DNA of 64,000 bases, taken from Rhodoferax sp. GTDB taxonomy: Bacteria > Pseudomonadota > Gammaproteobacteria > Burkholderiales > Burkholderiaceae_C. The DNA lies in NCBI RefSeq assembly GCF_010365055.1, contig NZ_JAAFHA010000001.1:62001-126000 (forward strand), read 5' to 3'. The position numbers and the translations under genes were made by a program. Positions 26,212 to 33,881 of this stretch are shown piece by piece (position 1 is the first letter of the stretch; the number at the start of each line of letters is the position of its first letter). A model generated the notes under the pieces. That model was not told where the DNA came from, searched no databases, and was given only the letters and a program-made list of their open reading frames with translations.

Positions 26212-26613
26212 TCAGAGCCACCTGCCGCTGTGGGGCATCTGAATCTCATGCGCTGGGCTGTCGCTGGGCAAGATGGCGCCAATCAGCAAGCTGAAAACGG
26301 AAATGAAAATACTGGCAAAAAAAGCGGTCCAGAAGCTCGAGACCTTGAAGCCCGAAACCAGAGACGCGACCAGCAGAATCATCAGCGCATTGATCACCAG
26401 CAGAAACAGGCCGAAGGTCAAGAACGTCAGGGGCAAGGTCAGGATGATGAGCAGCGGTTTGACAATGGCGTTGGCAAAGCCCAGCAACAGTGCCGAAATG
26501 ATCAACGACGCGGTGCTGCTAAAACGAATGCCCTGGAACAGCAGGCTGGCGACCCAGAGCGCGATCGCGGTGATGGCCCAATGCAGAAGAAATGGTGTGA
26601 GATTGTCGAGCAT
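26212..26613 (-). CDS. small four-helix membrane protein (PF04020/YvlD-like)
   Basis: 133 residues with four hydrophobic helices: TPFLLHWAITAIALWVASLLF, SLIISALLLGFANAIVKPLLIILTLPLTFLTFGLFLLVINALMILLVASLV (two helices) and FWTAFFASIFISVFSLLIGAIL. The AIVKPLLIILTLPLTFLTFGLF segment is the signature of the PF04020 family, often labelled phage holin family although it is usually chromosomal and not phage-linked. No phage genes are nearby. Function is unknown; an inner-membrane role is likely. It lies between thpR and the helicase gene on the same strand. Confidence 0.85.
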   Translation of the reverse strand: MLDNLTPFLLHWAITAIALWVASLLFQGIRFSSTASLIISALLLGFANAIVKPLLIILTLPLTFLTFGLFLLVINALMILLVASLVSGFKVSSFWTAFFASIFISVFSLLIGAILPSDSPAHEIQMPHSGRWL

Positions 26614-26661
26614 GAATGTTGTTTGGCTGTTAGTGGGTTGGCAAGCATTTCATCATACTGC

Positions 26662-26683
26662 CCGCAAAGTCACTTCTTTGCGG
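26662..26683 (-). terminator. hairpin after thpR
   Basis: An 8-bp perfect stem (CCGCAAAG/CTTTGCGG) with a 6-nt loop abuts the thpR stop. It lacks a T run, so termination is uncertain. Confidence 0.4.
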
Positions 26684-27217
26684 TCAGCCGTACTGATGAA
26701 TCACGCGGTAGCGCTGCTGCCTGTCCCCGGTTGACAGAACCAGCGCATAAGCCGGTACGGGCCACCGCACCGGTGCAAACGCCGTCGGTGGGATCGCCGC
26801 GCCAGCATGCCGCGCCAGCGTGACATGGGGCTGATAGGGCCGGCTCTCGACAGGAACATCCAACCCGCGCAGCGCGGCCCCAAGCCGCTCGTACAGCGCC
26901 CGCAGCGGCGGTGGCACCACGGTAGCGCCAAGAATCGCCAATCCGTGGGGCCAGAGTAGCGACTGGTCCAGCACCAACTCAAAGGGCTGGAACGGCACAG
27001 CGACGCCAGCCGCAAGCCGCTCCACGCGATCGGCATCCATGGCGCCGATGAAATGCAGAGTGATATGCCAGTCGGCGGGCAGACAGGGAACGCACCCGGC
27101 CGGCCAGGTCCACTGCTTGGCGTGGGCATTCAGCTGCGATTGAACCGGCTCATCAGCCACCAACGCCAGAAAGAGGCGCTGCTTTCGTGTGACAGGGGGT
27201 TTGCCAGGGTCCATCAT
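26684..27217 (-). CDS. thpR: RNA 2',3'-cyclic phosphodiesterase
   Basis: 177 residues of the 2H phosphoesterase superfamily (ThpR/LigT), which open 2',3'-cyclic phosphate ends of RNA. The two catalytic HxTx motifs are both present: HITLHFIG near 51 and HVTLARHAG near 130. The N-terminal RLFLALVADEPVQSQL is typical. The start may be at 27217 or the next codon (27214). It diverges from the YedK-like gene, with 38 bp between the starts, so the promoters overlap. Confidence 0.92.
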   Translation of the reverse strand: MMDPGKPPVTRKQRLFLALVADEPVQSQLNAHAKQWTWPAGCVPCLPADWHITLHFIGAMDADRVERLAAGVAVPFQPFELVLDQSLLWPHGLAILGATVVPPPLRALYERLGAALRGLDVPVESRPYQPHVTLARHAGAAIPPTAFAPVRWPVPAYALVLSTGDRQQRYRVIHQYG

Positions 27218-27255
27218 TCCGTTCTAATCCTACGAAGACACTACAGTATCAGGCC

Positions 27256-27930
27256 ATGTGCAGTCATTACCAAGGCATCAAGGAACGCGAACGCTACCTG
27301 CGTCACTTCGGCGTGGCGCCGCCGGGCGACCTGGGCAAGGTCGACCTGTGGCCGGGCTATTTGGGCAGCTTCATCCGGCGCCATCCGCACGCCGAGGTTG
27401 GCGATGACGCGGTGCCGCCGCGCGAAGCGCTGGCGGGCTTGTTTGGCCTGGTGCCGCACTGGGCGCTTGATGCCACGATCACGCGCCACACCTACAACGC
27501 GCGCAGCGAAACGGTGGCCGCCAAGCCCAGTTTCAGGGAGGCGTGGAAACGCGCCCAGCACTGCATCATCCCGGCCGACGCTTTTTATGAGCCCGACTGG
27601 CGCAGCGGCAAGGCCATTCCGACCCGCATTGAACGCGCGGATGGCGCACCGATGGGGTGTGCCGGTTTGTGGTCGTGGTGGAAGTCACCCCAGGGTGAGG
27701 TGGTGCACAGCTACACGATGCTGACCATCAATGCCCATGCGCACCCCTTGATGTGCCTCTTTCAAAAACCGACCGATGAGAAACGCATGGTCGTGATCCT
27801 GCCCGACGACCGTTATGACGATTGGCTCAAAGCCACACCCGAACACAGTCAGGCCTTCATGCGCCAATACCCGGCGCAGGCGTTGCAGGCGATGCCAGCC
27901 GCCGCAAGCCACGGGGCGAAGTCCTCTTGA
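27256..27930 (+). CDS. yedK: SRAP-domain protein (YedK/HMCES type) protecting abasic DNA
   Basis: 224 residues. SRAP proteins form a covalent thiazolidine crosslink to abasic sites in single-stranded DNA through the N-terminal cysteine, which here is Cys2 (MCSHYQG). The other catalytic residues are visible: YNARSETVAAKPSF (Asn and Glu), QHCIIPADAFYEP, and the histidine region TMLTINAHAHPLM, where the usual H-RMP motif reads HPLMCLF. No clear LexA box was seen upstream despite the usual label as SOS-response-associated. It converges with the MFS gene, 8 bp between the stops. Confidence 0.92.
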   Translation: MCSHYQGIKERERYLRHFGVAPPGDLGKVDLWPGYLGSFIRRHPHAEVGDDAVPPREALAGLFGLVPHWALDATITRHTYNARSETVAAKPSFREAWKRAQHCIIPADAFYEPDWRSGKAIPTRIERADGAPMGCAGLWSWWKSPQGEVVHSYTMLTINAHAHPLMCLFQKPTDEKRMVVILPDDRYDDWLKATPEHSQAFMRQYPAQALQAMPAAASHGAKSS

Positions 27931-27938
27931 GACCATGT

Positions 27939-29177
27939 TCACATCTGCTGCTGAGCAGGTGCAATCGCTGCCGCCGTGCGGCGCCCCACCCCCAGCGCGG
28001 CCACCACACTGAGCAGCAGTACCGCCGCTGCGCCAAACAGGGTCGCGCCGTACCAGCCCCGGTCCATGAACACGCCAAACACAAAGGGTGACAGCGCGAA
28101 GCCGGTGTCCAGGCCCGAATAAACCAAACCATAAACCCGGCCGGTGGCCCCCTTGGGCGTGGCATTCTTGATCATCATGTCGCGCGAGGGCCCGCCGATG
28201 CCGACCGCAAAACCCGTGCCCGCCAACACCACCATGGTGCCGACAGCGCCAAACAGGCCGGTGCCGCACAGCGCGAGCAACACCGCGGCCACTGCCATCG
28301 ACATGGCGACCACCCGATCACTGTTGGCCGTGCGCGCGGCAATGAAGCCGCCGACAAAGATACCCACTGCGCCGCACAACATGTAGGCGGTTAGCGTCAA
28401 GGTGGCCGCCTCAAAGCTCACACCGTGCATGGCTTTGAGAATGGACACTGAAAAGCTCTGCACCACCGCCAGCGTCATGGTCGAGAACAAAAAGAAAGCA
28501 AAGCACCACCACACCACCGGCAACTTCATGAACGCCATGCTGTGTTCTGCCGCAAGGTCTGCATGCTGCACCGCCACCTCGGTGCTCAGCTTGTCACGCT
28601 GCAAAATCAGCAGCACCAGAATGCCGACGTACATCACGGCAGCGACCAGATAGGCCGTGCGCCAGTTGTACAGACCGCTCAGCGTGACCAGGAAGACCGG
28701 TGCCGCTGCCCAGCCCAAATAGCCCGTCAGACCGTGAACGCTGAACGCATGACCCAGGCGGAGGTGGGACACTCTCTGATTCAATATCGTGAAATCAACC
28801 GGGTGAAACGTGGCATTGCCCAAGCCCGCCAGTGCGGCCACGCCAACCAGGCCAGCGTAGCCCGTCACGCGGGACGCTCCAACGCACGCCAATACAAAAA
28901 TACCCAGCGCCACGAATAACAGCGGCCTGGCGCCCAGCCGATCCACCACAAAGCCGGCCAAAGCCTGTCCCAGCCCCGAGACGACAAAAAAAGTGCTCAT
29001 CAGCAATCCCAACTCGGCGTAGCTCAGGCCAAACTCGGTCATGAAGACCGGGAACAGCGGCGCGAGCAACAGGTGGGCAAAATGGGAACTGGCGTGGGCC
29101 AGGCCCACCAAGCCCATGATGGTGGCGTCCTGTTGGAGCGGCACGATGCGGGGAGACTGAAAGGCGATATTGCTCAT
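27939..29177 (-). CDS. major facilitator superfamily transporter, Fsr-like
   Basis: A 412-residue inner-membrane protein with about twelve hydrophobic helices. The N-terminus (GLVGLAHASSHFAHLLLAPLFPVFMTEFGLSYAELGLLMSTFFVVSGLGQALAGFVVDRLG) resembles the fosmidomycin-resistance (Fsr) group of MFS exporters, including the motif-A-like DRLGARP loop. The second half has FVGGFIAARTANSDRVVAMS. The substrate is unknown. ATG 29177 is preferred to a TTG at 29204; neither has a strong ribosome-binding site. A copy of the dispersed repeat stands 80 bp upstream. Confidence 0.87.
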   Translation of the reverse strand: MSNIAFQSPRIVPLQQDATIMGLVGLAHASSHFAHLLLAPLFPVFMTEFGLSYAELGLLMSTFFVVSGLGQALAGFVVDRLGARPLLFVALGIFVLACVGASRVTGYAGLVGVAALAGLGNATFHPVDFTILNQRVSHLRLGHAFSVHGLTGYLGWAAAPVFLVTLSGLYNWRTAYLVAAVMYVGILVLLILQRDKLSTEVAVQHADLAAEHSMAFMKLPVVWWCFAFFLFSTMTLAVVQSFSVSILKAMHGVSFEAATLTLTAYMLCGAVGIFVGGFIAARTANSDRVVAMSMAVAAVLLALCGTGLFGAVGTMVVLAGTGFAVGIGGPSRDMMIKNATPKGATGRVYGLVYSGLDTGFALSPFVFGVFMDRGWYGATLFGAAAVLLLSVVAALGVGRRTAAAIAPAQQQM

Positions 29178-29257
29178 GCCACGATGGTAAGTGAACTGCT
29201 TCAACCCAGCAGCGCGAGCCCCCCGTTGGGTCCCGCCACCGCTGTTCGGCTGGATAT

Positions 29258-29318
29258 TTATATTAAATAAGGCTCTAGCCCACGTAGAATATACGTAAGT
29301 AGCTATTATTTATGTAGC
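29258..29318 (-). repeat. dispersed repeat, copy 5
   Basis: On the minus strand: AATAATAGCTACTTACG, spacer, GTGGGCTAGAGCCTTATTTAA. It lies in the 182-bp divergent gap between the MFS and DMT genes, so it may carry or separate their promoters. Confidence 0.8.
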
Positions 29319-29359
29319 ATATTTGTTATCCTAATGCAACCGAAGCAAGGTACATCAAC

Positions 29360-30316
29360 GTGAAAAAACACCCTGGCGCCAGCGCCGTGCTGGCGGCACT
29401 GGCCGCCGCCGCCCTGTTTGGGGCCAGCACACCCTTGGCCAAGCAATTTGTCGGTGACATGTCGGCCTTGCTGCTGGCGGGCTTGCTGTATTTGGGCAGT
29501 GGCGTTGGTTTGCTGGGCTTGCGCGTTTTGCGCGATCGCGCTTGGTGCAACCCAGGGCTGGCGCCCCGCGAATGGCCATGGCTGCTTGGCGCCATCGGCT
29601 GCGGAGGTGTAATCGGGCCGACCTTGCTGATGCTGGGGCTGGCGGCTACCGGCGCGGCGACGGCCTCCCTGCTGCTTAACCTGGAAGGCGTGTTGACAGC
29701 GCTGCTGGCCTGGTTCATCTTTAAAGAAAACGCGGGTCGGCGCGTGGTGGTTGGCATGGCACTGGTCGTGGCCGGCGGCCTCTTGTTGTCCTGGCCTGGC
29801 GCTGTCACTGGCACCAGCGCTGGCGGCATGGGGGCCGCGTTCATTGTGGGCGCCTGCCTGTGCTGGGCCCTCGACAACAACCTGACGCGGCAGGTTGCGA
29901 ACTCGGATGCCCTGTTTATTGCCGGCCTCAAAGGGATCATTGCGGCGGTGGTCAATATCGGCTTGGCTTTGGCGCTGGGTCAATCCCTGCCAGCGTGGCG
30001 CGTGGTGGGGCCTGTCCTGCTGATTGGTTTTTTGGGCTACGGCATCAGCTTGGCACTGTTCGTGTTGGCCCTGCGCGGTCTGGGTGCCGCGCGCACCGGG
30101 GCTTACTTCGGCGCAGCGCCCTTCATGGGCGCGGCCATCGCCATTGGCGTGTTCGGTGAGAGCACATCACCCTTGTTCTGGGGCGCCGGGCTGTTCATGG
30201 CCGCGGGCCTGTGGCTGCACCTGACGGAACGCCATTCGCACCCGCACTGGCACGGCACATTGCAGCACAGCCACCCGCACTTCCCGGATATGGATCACCG
30301 GCATGACCATCCTTGA
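29360..30316 (+). CDS. DMT/EamA-family exporter with histidine-rich C-terminus
   Basis: 318 residues, about ten hydrophobic helices in two EamA halves (first at ~10-135, second at ~150-285). The final 32 residues hold eleven histidines (HSHPHWHG, HSHPHF, DHRHDHP), a tail typical of metal-binding proteins such as zinc or nickel/cobalt exporters. That suggests metal export, but the core does not tell which metal. The start is GTG 29360, with AAGG 11 nt upstream. A small zinc-ribbon gene converges on it 89 bp downstream. Confidence 0.85.
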   Translation: MKKHPGASAVLAALAAAALFGASTPLAKQFVGDMSALLLAGLLYLGSGVGLLGLRVLRDRAWCNPGLAPREWPWLLGAIGCGGVIGPTLLMLGLAATGAATASLLLNLEGVLTALLAWFIFKENAGRRVVVGMALVVAGGLLLSWPGAVTGTSAGGMGAAFIVGACLCWALDNNLTRQVANSDALFIAGLKGIIAAVVNIGLALALGQSLPAWRVVGPVLLIGFLGYGISLALFVLALRGLGAARTGAYFGAAPFMGAAIAIGVFGESTSPLFWGAGLFMAAGLWLHLTERHSHPHWHGTLQHSHPHFPDMDHRHDHP

Positions 30317-30405
30317 ACCTGCCCGACAAATAGAGAGCAAATCATTGGCGGCACACACCGCAGTGACACGAGGCGAACAGGCGCCGTCGTCAACACTTCA
30401 GGGCG

Positions 30406-30606
30406 TCATGGGTGAGGCTTATCGACTGTCTCATCGATCTTGCCTTGCTGGCTCTTCCACTTGTCATAGCAATCCAGGCCGCAAAAATGCGCCACGTAGT
30501 CCGTCGCTTCGGGAACGATGGCTTCGCTGAGGGGCACCTCCTTCAGGCAGATATCGCAGGCGACTTGTTCCACTTGGACTGGTTCGGGTTTATCACTTGT
30601 TGTCAT
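30406..30606 (-). CDS. small zinc-ribbon-like protein (DUF3330 type)
   Basis: 66 residues. Two cysteine pairs, CDIC (17-20) and CGLDC (42-46), surround the core VACDICLKEVPLSEAIVPEA and AHFCGLDCYDKWK, which fits the DUF3330 family of small metal-binding proteins, some of which occur with mercury or metal-resistance transposons. The start at 30606 has GGAG 7 nt upstream; a longer frame to 30939 has no such site and no family similarity. Function is unknown. Its neighbour is the His-rich exporter, on the opposite strand. Confidence 0.75.
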   Translation of the reverse strand: MTTSDKPEPVQVEQVACDICLKEVPLSEAIVPEATDYVAHFCGLDCYDKWKSQQGKIDETVDKPHP

Positions 30607-31070
30607 CGTTCGCTCCAGGCAATCCAGCCAGTCAACCGAAACGATCCGGTGCCCCGGGCGGGGACTGCAATCCGCAGGGGTGACGTCCAACATCGCAACG
30701 GCTTGTTGGTCCAGTTTGCTGCACCGACTGAGCCCGGCATTTGACGTGCAAGCCGACAAACCGCCGCAGCAAACAAAACAAACTTTATGACGCCAGTCGC
30801 ACCGGCGCTTGATATTTGACAAGTGTCGCGCACATCCATTTGAAACCCATGCCGTCGGTCTTGACGGTCGCCGAGCTGGCGTCTTCCTCATGGGCTGCAC
30901 TGTCACCAGACATGGACTTTGACTGCAATATGAGCGCATGCGCCACGAGGGTCAATGCAGGACTCTCGAGTACCTGCATAACTACATTTTTTATAGCTTC
31001 TCACGCAATATTGACGCGGGCTAGAGCCTGATTTAATACATAAAAAAAATAAATTTCCTGGCTCAGCAGT
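30607..31070. other. 464-bp region with no clear gene
   Basis: The upstream part should hold the promoter of the small zinc-ribbon gene. A minus-strand frame at 30785-30979 (64 codons, ATG, no ribosome-binding site) shows no family I know and may be spurious or a remnant. The right end is repeat copy 6 followed by an A/T-rich run (31043-31058). Confidence 0.4.
30984..31042 (+). repeat. dispersed repeat, copy 6
   Basis: The best-preserved copy: TATAGCTTCTCACGC, a spacer, then GCGGGCTAGAGCCTGATTTAA. It lies 28 bp beyond the stop of the next EamA gene. Confidence 0.85.
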
Positions 31071-32006
31071 TCAGCCGACTTCTGCCGAGGCCTGGCTCCG
31101 GGTTGGCGTACCTGTAGTGCGCGTCACCAAAAAGACCCCCGGCAAGATCAAGGCCGCTCCCGTGAGATGGTGCCAGCCCAAAGGCTCGTTGAGCACGCCC
31201 CAAGCCGCCAATGCGGCATACAGCGGCCCGAGGTAGAGCGTGACGGCGACGCGGCTGGCACCCAGTAATTTTTGCGCCCAGCCATAGCACCAGTAAGCAC
31301 CCAGCCCTGGCAGCAGCGCCGCGAGCACCGTTAACCAGGTGGCCTGCCAACTCCAGGCGGGCGTGCTGGGCAGGGCCATTTCCCACAGGGCGCACGGCAA
31401 CAACACCAACACACCGCCGGCGCAAATCGCCGCCAAGCGGGCGGTGGCGCTCAAAGAACTGTGCCATTTTTTTTGCAGCAGCGCGTACAAAGCCCACGAC
31501 ACCATCGCGGCAAAAATCCAGCCGTCACCCGCCACCCACTGGACGCTTGCCAAGGCCGACCACTGGCCCCTCACAACGACGTGCATCACACCCGCCATGG
31601 CCACAGCAACACCGACAACCTGCCTGAAAGCGAAGCGTTCACCCAGCCACACCACCGCCCCCAATGCAATCAGCACCGGCGAGGCCGAATAGATCAGTGC
31701 AATGTTCATGGCCCCAGTGGTTTTGCCACCCAGGTAGACCCAAGCCCCACAGACCAGCATGCCCAGGAAACCCAGCACGACGTACTGATGCCACACGGCG
31801 GCGATGCTGCGTCGCTCACGCCACAGCTCAGCGCGGGCCAGGAACACCAGCATGGCACCCGCCAACGCCCAGCGGCCCAGGGCGAGCGTATAGGGCTCCA
31901 CCACGCCCGGCGCCTTTCGCGCAACGATGAAATTCACCGCCCACAACGCGGGAATCACCCAGATCAGCGCCTGAGCCACACGATGCCGTGACTCAGGCGG
32001 AAACAA
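31071..32006 (-). CDS. EamA-family (DMT) transporter
   Basis: A 311-residue, ten-helix inner-membrane protein. The first half has WVIPALWAVNFIVARKAPGVVEPYTLALGRWALAGAML and the family motif NIALIYSASPVLIALGAVVWLGERFAFRQ near 100-130. The second half has SRVAVTLYLGPLYAALAAWGVLNEPLGWHHLTGAALILPGVFLV. The substrate is unknown. The start is TTG 32006, or a downstream GTG. The frame overlaps the end of dusA by 14 bp on the same strand, so the two are probably co-transcribed and translationally coupled. Confidence 0.87.
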   Translation of the reverse strand: MFPPESRHRVAQALIWVIPALWAVNFIVARKAPGVVEPYTLALGRWALAGAMLVFLARAELWRERRSIAAVWHQYVVLGFLGMLVCGAWVYLGGKTTGAMNIALIYSASPVLIALGAVVWLGERFAFRQVVGVAVAMAGVMHVVVRGQWSALASVQWVAGDGWIFAAMVSWALYALLQKKWHSSLSATARLAAICAGGVLVLLPCALWEMALPSTPAWSWQATWLTVLAALLPGLGAYWCYGWAQKLLGASRVAVTLYLGPLYAALAAWGVLNEPLGWHHLTGAALILPGVFLVTRTTGTPTRSQASAEVG

Positions 32007-32991
32007 GCTGGCCTCCGTGCGCCAATGCCATCACCTCACGCGCTGGCAGGCCTTTGAGCTTGTGATTGCTCCAAACCTGGCGCCAATGACGCGCCCCCGG
32101 CAGTCCGTGACGCAGGCCCAGCATATGGCGGGCAATGGTGGGCCAGGCGGTGCCGTGCTCGACGGCCTCATGGCTCATGTAGTCGCACATCTGTGCTTCA
32201 ACCTCCTCGCGGGTGAGTTCTGTGGCTGCAGCCCCGTAAAACGTCGCATCCCAGGAAGCGAGCCACCACGGGTTGTGATAGGCCTCGCGCCCCAGCATCA
32301 CCCCGTCCAGATGCGTCAGGTGGCCGGCTATCTGCTCATTGCGGGTAATGCCGCCATTCACGATGACGGTGAGCTGGGGAAAATCTTGTTTGAGCCGATA
32401 GGCCAATTCATAGCGCAAGGGTGGCACCTCACGGTTTTCCTTCGGTGAGAGGCCTTTGAGCCAGGCATTGCGGGCGTGCACGATGAAGGTATGACAGCCA
32501 GCCTCGCCGACCGTGCCCACAAAATCACGCACAAAGTCGTAGCTCTCGGTTTTGTCGATGCCAATGCGGTGTTTCACGGTGACCGGCACCTGCACGGCAT
32601 CGACCATCGCCTTGACGCAATCCGCCACCAACTGCGGCTCAGCCATCAGGCAGGCGCCAAATGAGCCACGCTGCACCCGCTCACTCGGGCAGCCGCAATT
32701 GAGGTTGATCTCGTCGTAACCCCACTGCTCGCCCAGGCGGGCGCAATGGGCCAGGTCCGCCGGCTCGCTGCCGCCGAGTTGGAGCGCGAGTGGATGCTCT
32801 TGGACGTTGTAGCGCAGGTGGCGCGGCACATCGCCATGCATCAAGGCGCCGGTGGTCACCATTTCGGTGTACAGCAGCGCGCGGTGCGTCAGCAGGCGAT
32901 GAAAGTAGCGGCAATGGCGATCAGTCCAGTCCAACATCGGGGCAACGGACAGCCTCCAGCGGTCGGGGGGAACGGGTTTCGGGCTCAGCAT
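31993..32991 (-). CDS. dusA: tRNA-dihydrouridine(20/20a) synthase
   Basis: A 332-residue FMN enzyme that reduces U20/U20a in the D-loop of tRNA. The barrel starts at RLSVAPMLDWTDRHCRYFHRLLT. The EINLNCGCPSERVQRGSFGACLM signature holds the catalytic C114, followed by VTVKHRIGID, FIVHARNAWLKGLSPKENR and VNGGITRNEQIAGHL. The length equals that of E. coli DusA. ATG 32991 was chosen because similarity starts there; the open frame to 33201 runs into the divergent ABC gene. It is the first gene of a two-gene unit with the EamA gene. Confidence 0.95.
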   Translation of the reverse strand: MLSPKPVPPDRWRLSVAPMLDWTDRHCRYFHRLLTHRALLYTEMVTTGALMHGDVPRHLRYNVQEHPLALQLGGSEPADLAHCARLGEQWGYDEINLNCGCPSERVQRGSFGACLMAEPQLVADCVKAMVDAVQVPVTVKHRIGIDKTESYDFVRDFVGTVGEAGCHTFIVHARNAWLKGLSPKENREVPPLRYELAYRLKQDFPQLTVIVNGGITRNEQIAGHLTHLDGVMLGREAYHNPWWLASWDATFYGAAATELTREEVEAQMCDYMSHEAVEHGTAWPTIARHMLGLRHGLPGARHWRQVWSNHKLKGLPAREVMALAHGGQLVSA

Positions 32992-33106
32992 GGGCTGAAT
33001 TATCCCAGTCTTGTCACAAGCCGCAGATACATGACAAACATCAATTGCCGCAGCCCTGATGCATGGCACATTGTCGAATGGAACTGCCCACTGCAAGGCC
33101 CAGACT

Positions 33107-33871
33107 GTGCTTGACCCCCCACTCACCCACCAGACCACCGACGAAACACCCGTTGATGATGCCGGTCGGCCCGCTGTTTTCACTGCAAAAGCCTTGAGCA
33201 AGACCTACCAGATGGGCGAGGTGAAAGTCCACGCCCTCGTGGATGTCGATCTGACGATTTATCGCGGCGAATTCATCGTCCTGCTAGGCCCGTCAGGCAG
33301 CGGAAAATCAACTTTGCTGAACATATTGGGAGGGCTGGACCGACCGACCAGCGGCATCGCCCGTTTTGCCGAACATGACCTCACAGCGGCGACCGAGTCG
33401 CAGCTGACGCAATACCGGCGCGAGCATGTGGGCTTTGTGTTTCAGTTCTACAACCTGATACCCAGCCTGACCGTGCGCGAGAACGTTGAATTGGTCACCG
33501 ATATTGCTGACAACCCCATGCCCGCCGATGAAGCCCTCGGTCTCGTCGGTCTGGCCGAGCGGTTGGACCACTTCCCATCCCAGCTGTCCGGCGGCGAGCA
33601 GCAGCGTGTGGCCATTGCACGGGCCATCGTCAAACGCCCAGAGGTGTTGCTGTGCGACGAACCGACTGGCGCGCTGGACTATGTGACCGGAAAACTGGTG
33701 CTCGAAGTGATCGAACGCGTCAACCGGGAACTGGGCACAACCGCCATCGTCATTACGCACAATGCCGCGATTGCCGGCATGTCAGATCGCGTGCTGTACC
33801 TGGGCGGCGGGCGCATCCAGCGTGTTGAGAAAAACGCCCACAAGCTCAAACCGTCCGAGCTATCCTGGTAA
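33107..33871 (+). CDS. MacB/LolD-type ABC transporter ATPase
   Basis: A 254-residue ATPase of the MacB/LolD/DevA group, which powers mechanotransmission-type exporters. Walker A GPSGSGKS is at 61-68, the Q-loop [19 protein letters not shown] is typical of the group, with signature LSGGEQQR and Walker [16 protein letters not shown] 33107 was chosen because AAGG lies 8 nt upstream and the residues before it are not conserved; ATG 33059 is the alternative. It is the first gene of an operon with an FtsX-like permease (10 bp downstream) and a periplasmic adaptor. Confidence 0.92.
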   Translation: MLDPPLTHQTTDETPVDDAGRPAVFTAKALSKTYQMGEVKVHALVDVDLTIYRGEFIVLLGPSGSGKSTLLNILGGLDRPTSGIARFAEHDLTAATESQLTQYRREHVGFVFQFYNLIPSLTVRENVELVTDIADNPMPADEALGLVGLAERLDHFPSQLSGGEQQRVAIARAIVKRPEVLLCDEPTGALDYVTGKLVLEVIERVNRELGTTAIVITHNAAIAGMSDRVLYLGGGRIQRVEKNAHKLKPSELSW

Positions 33872-33881
33872 AGGCTCCCTG

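Noticed and set aside
26212-26613. Sign of a prophage from the holin-type family name
   Set aside because: PF04020 proteins are mostly chromosomal; no other phage gene is near, so no prophage is called.
27218-27255. LexA/SOS box for yedK
   Set aside because: No CTGT-N8-ACAG match was found in the short divergent gap with thpR.
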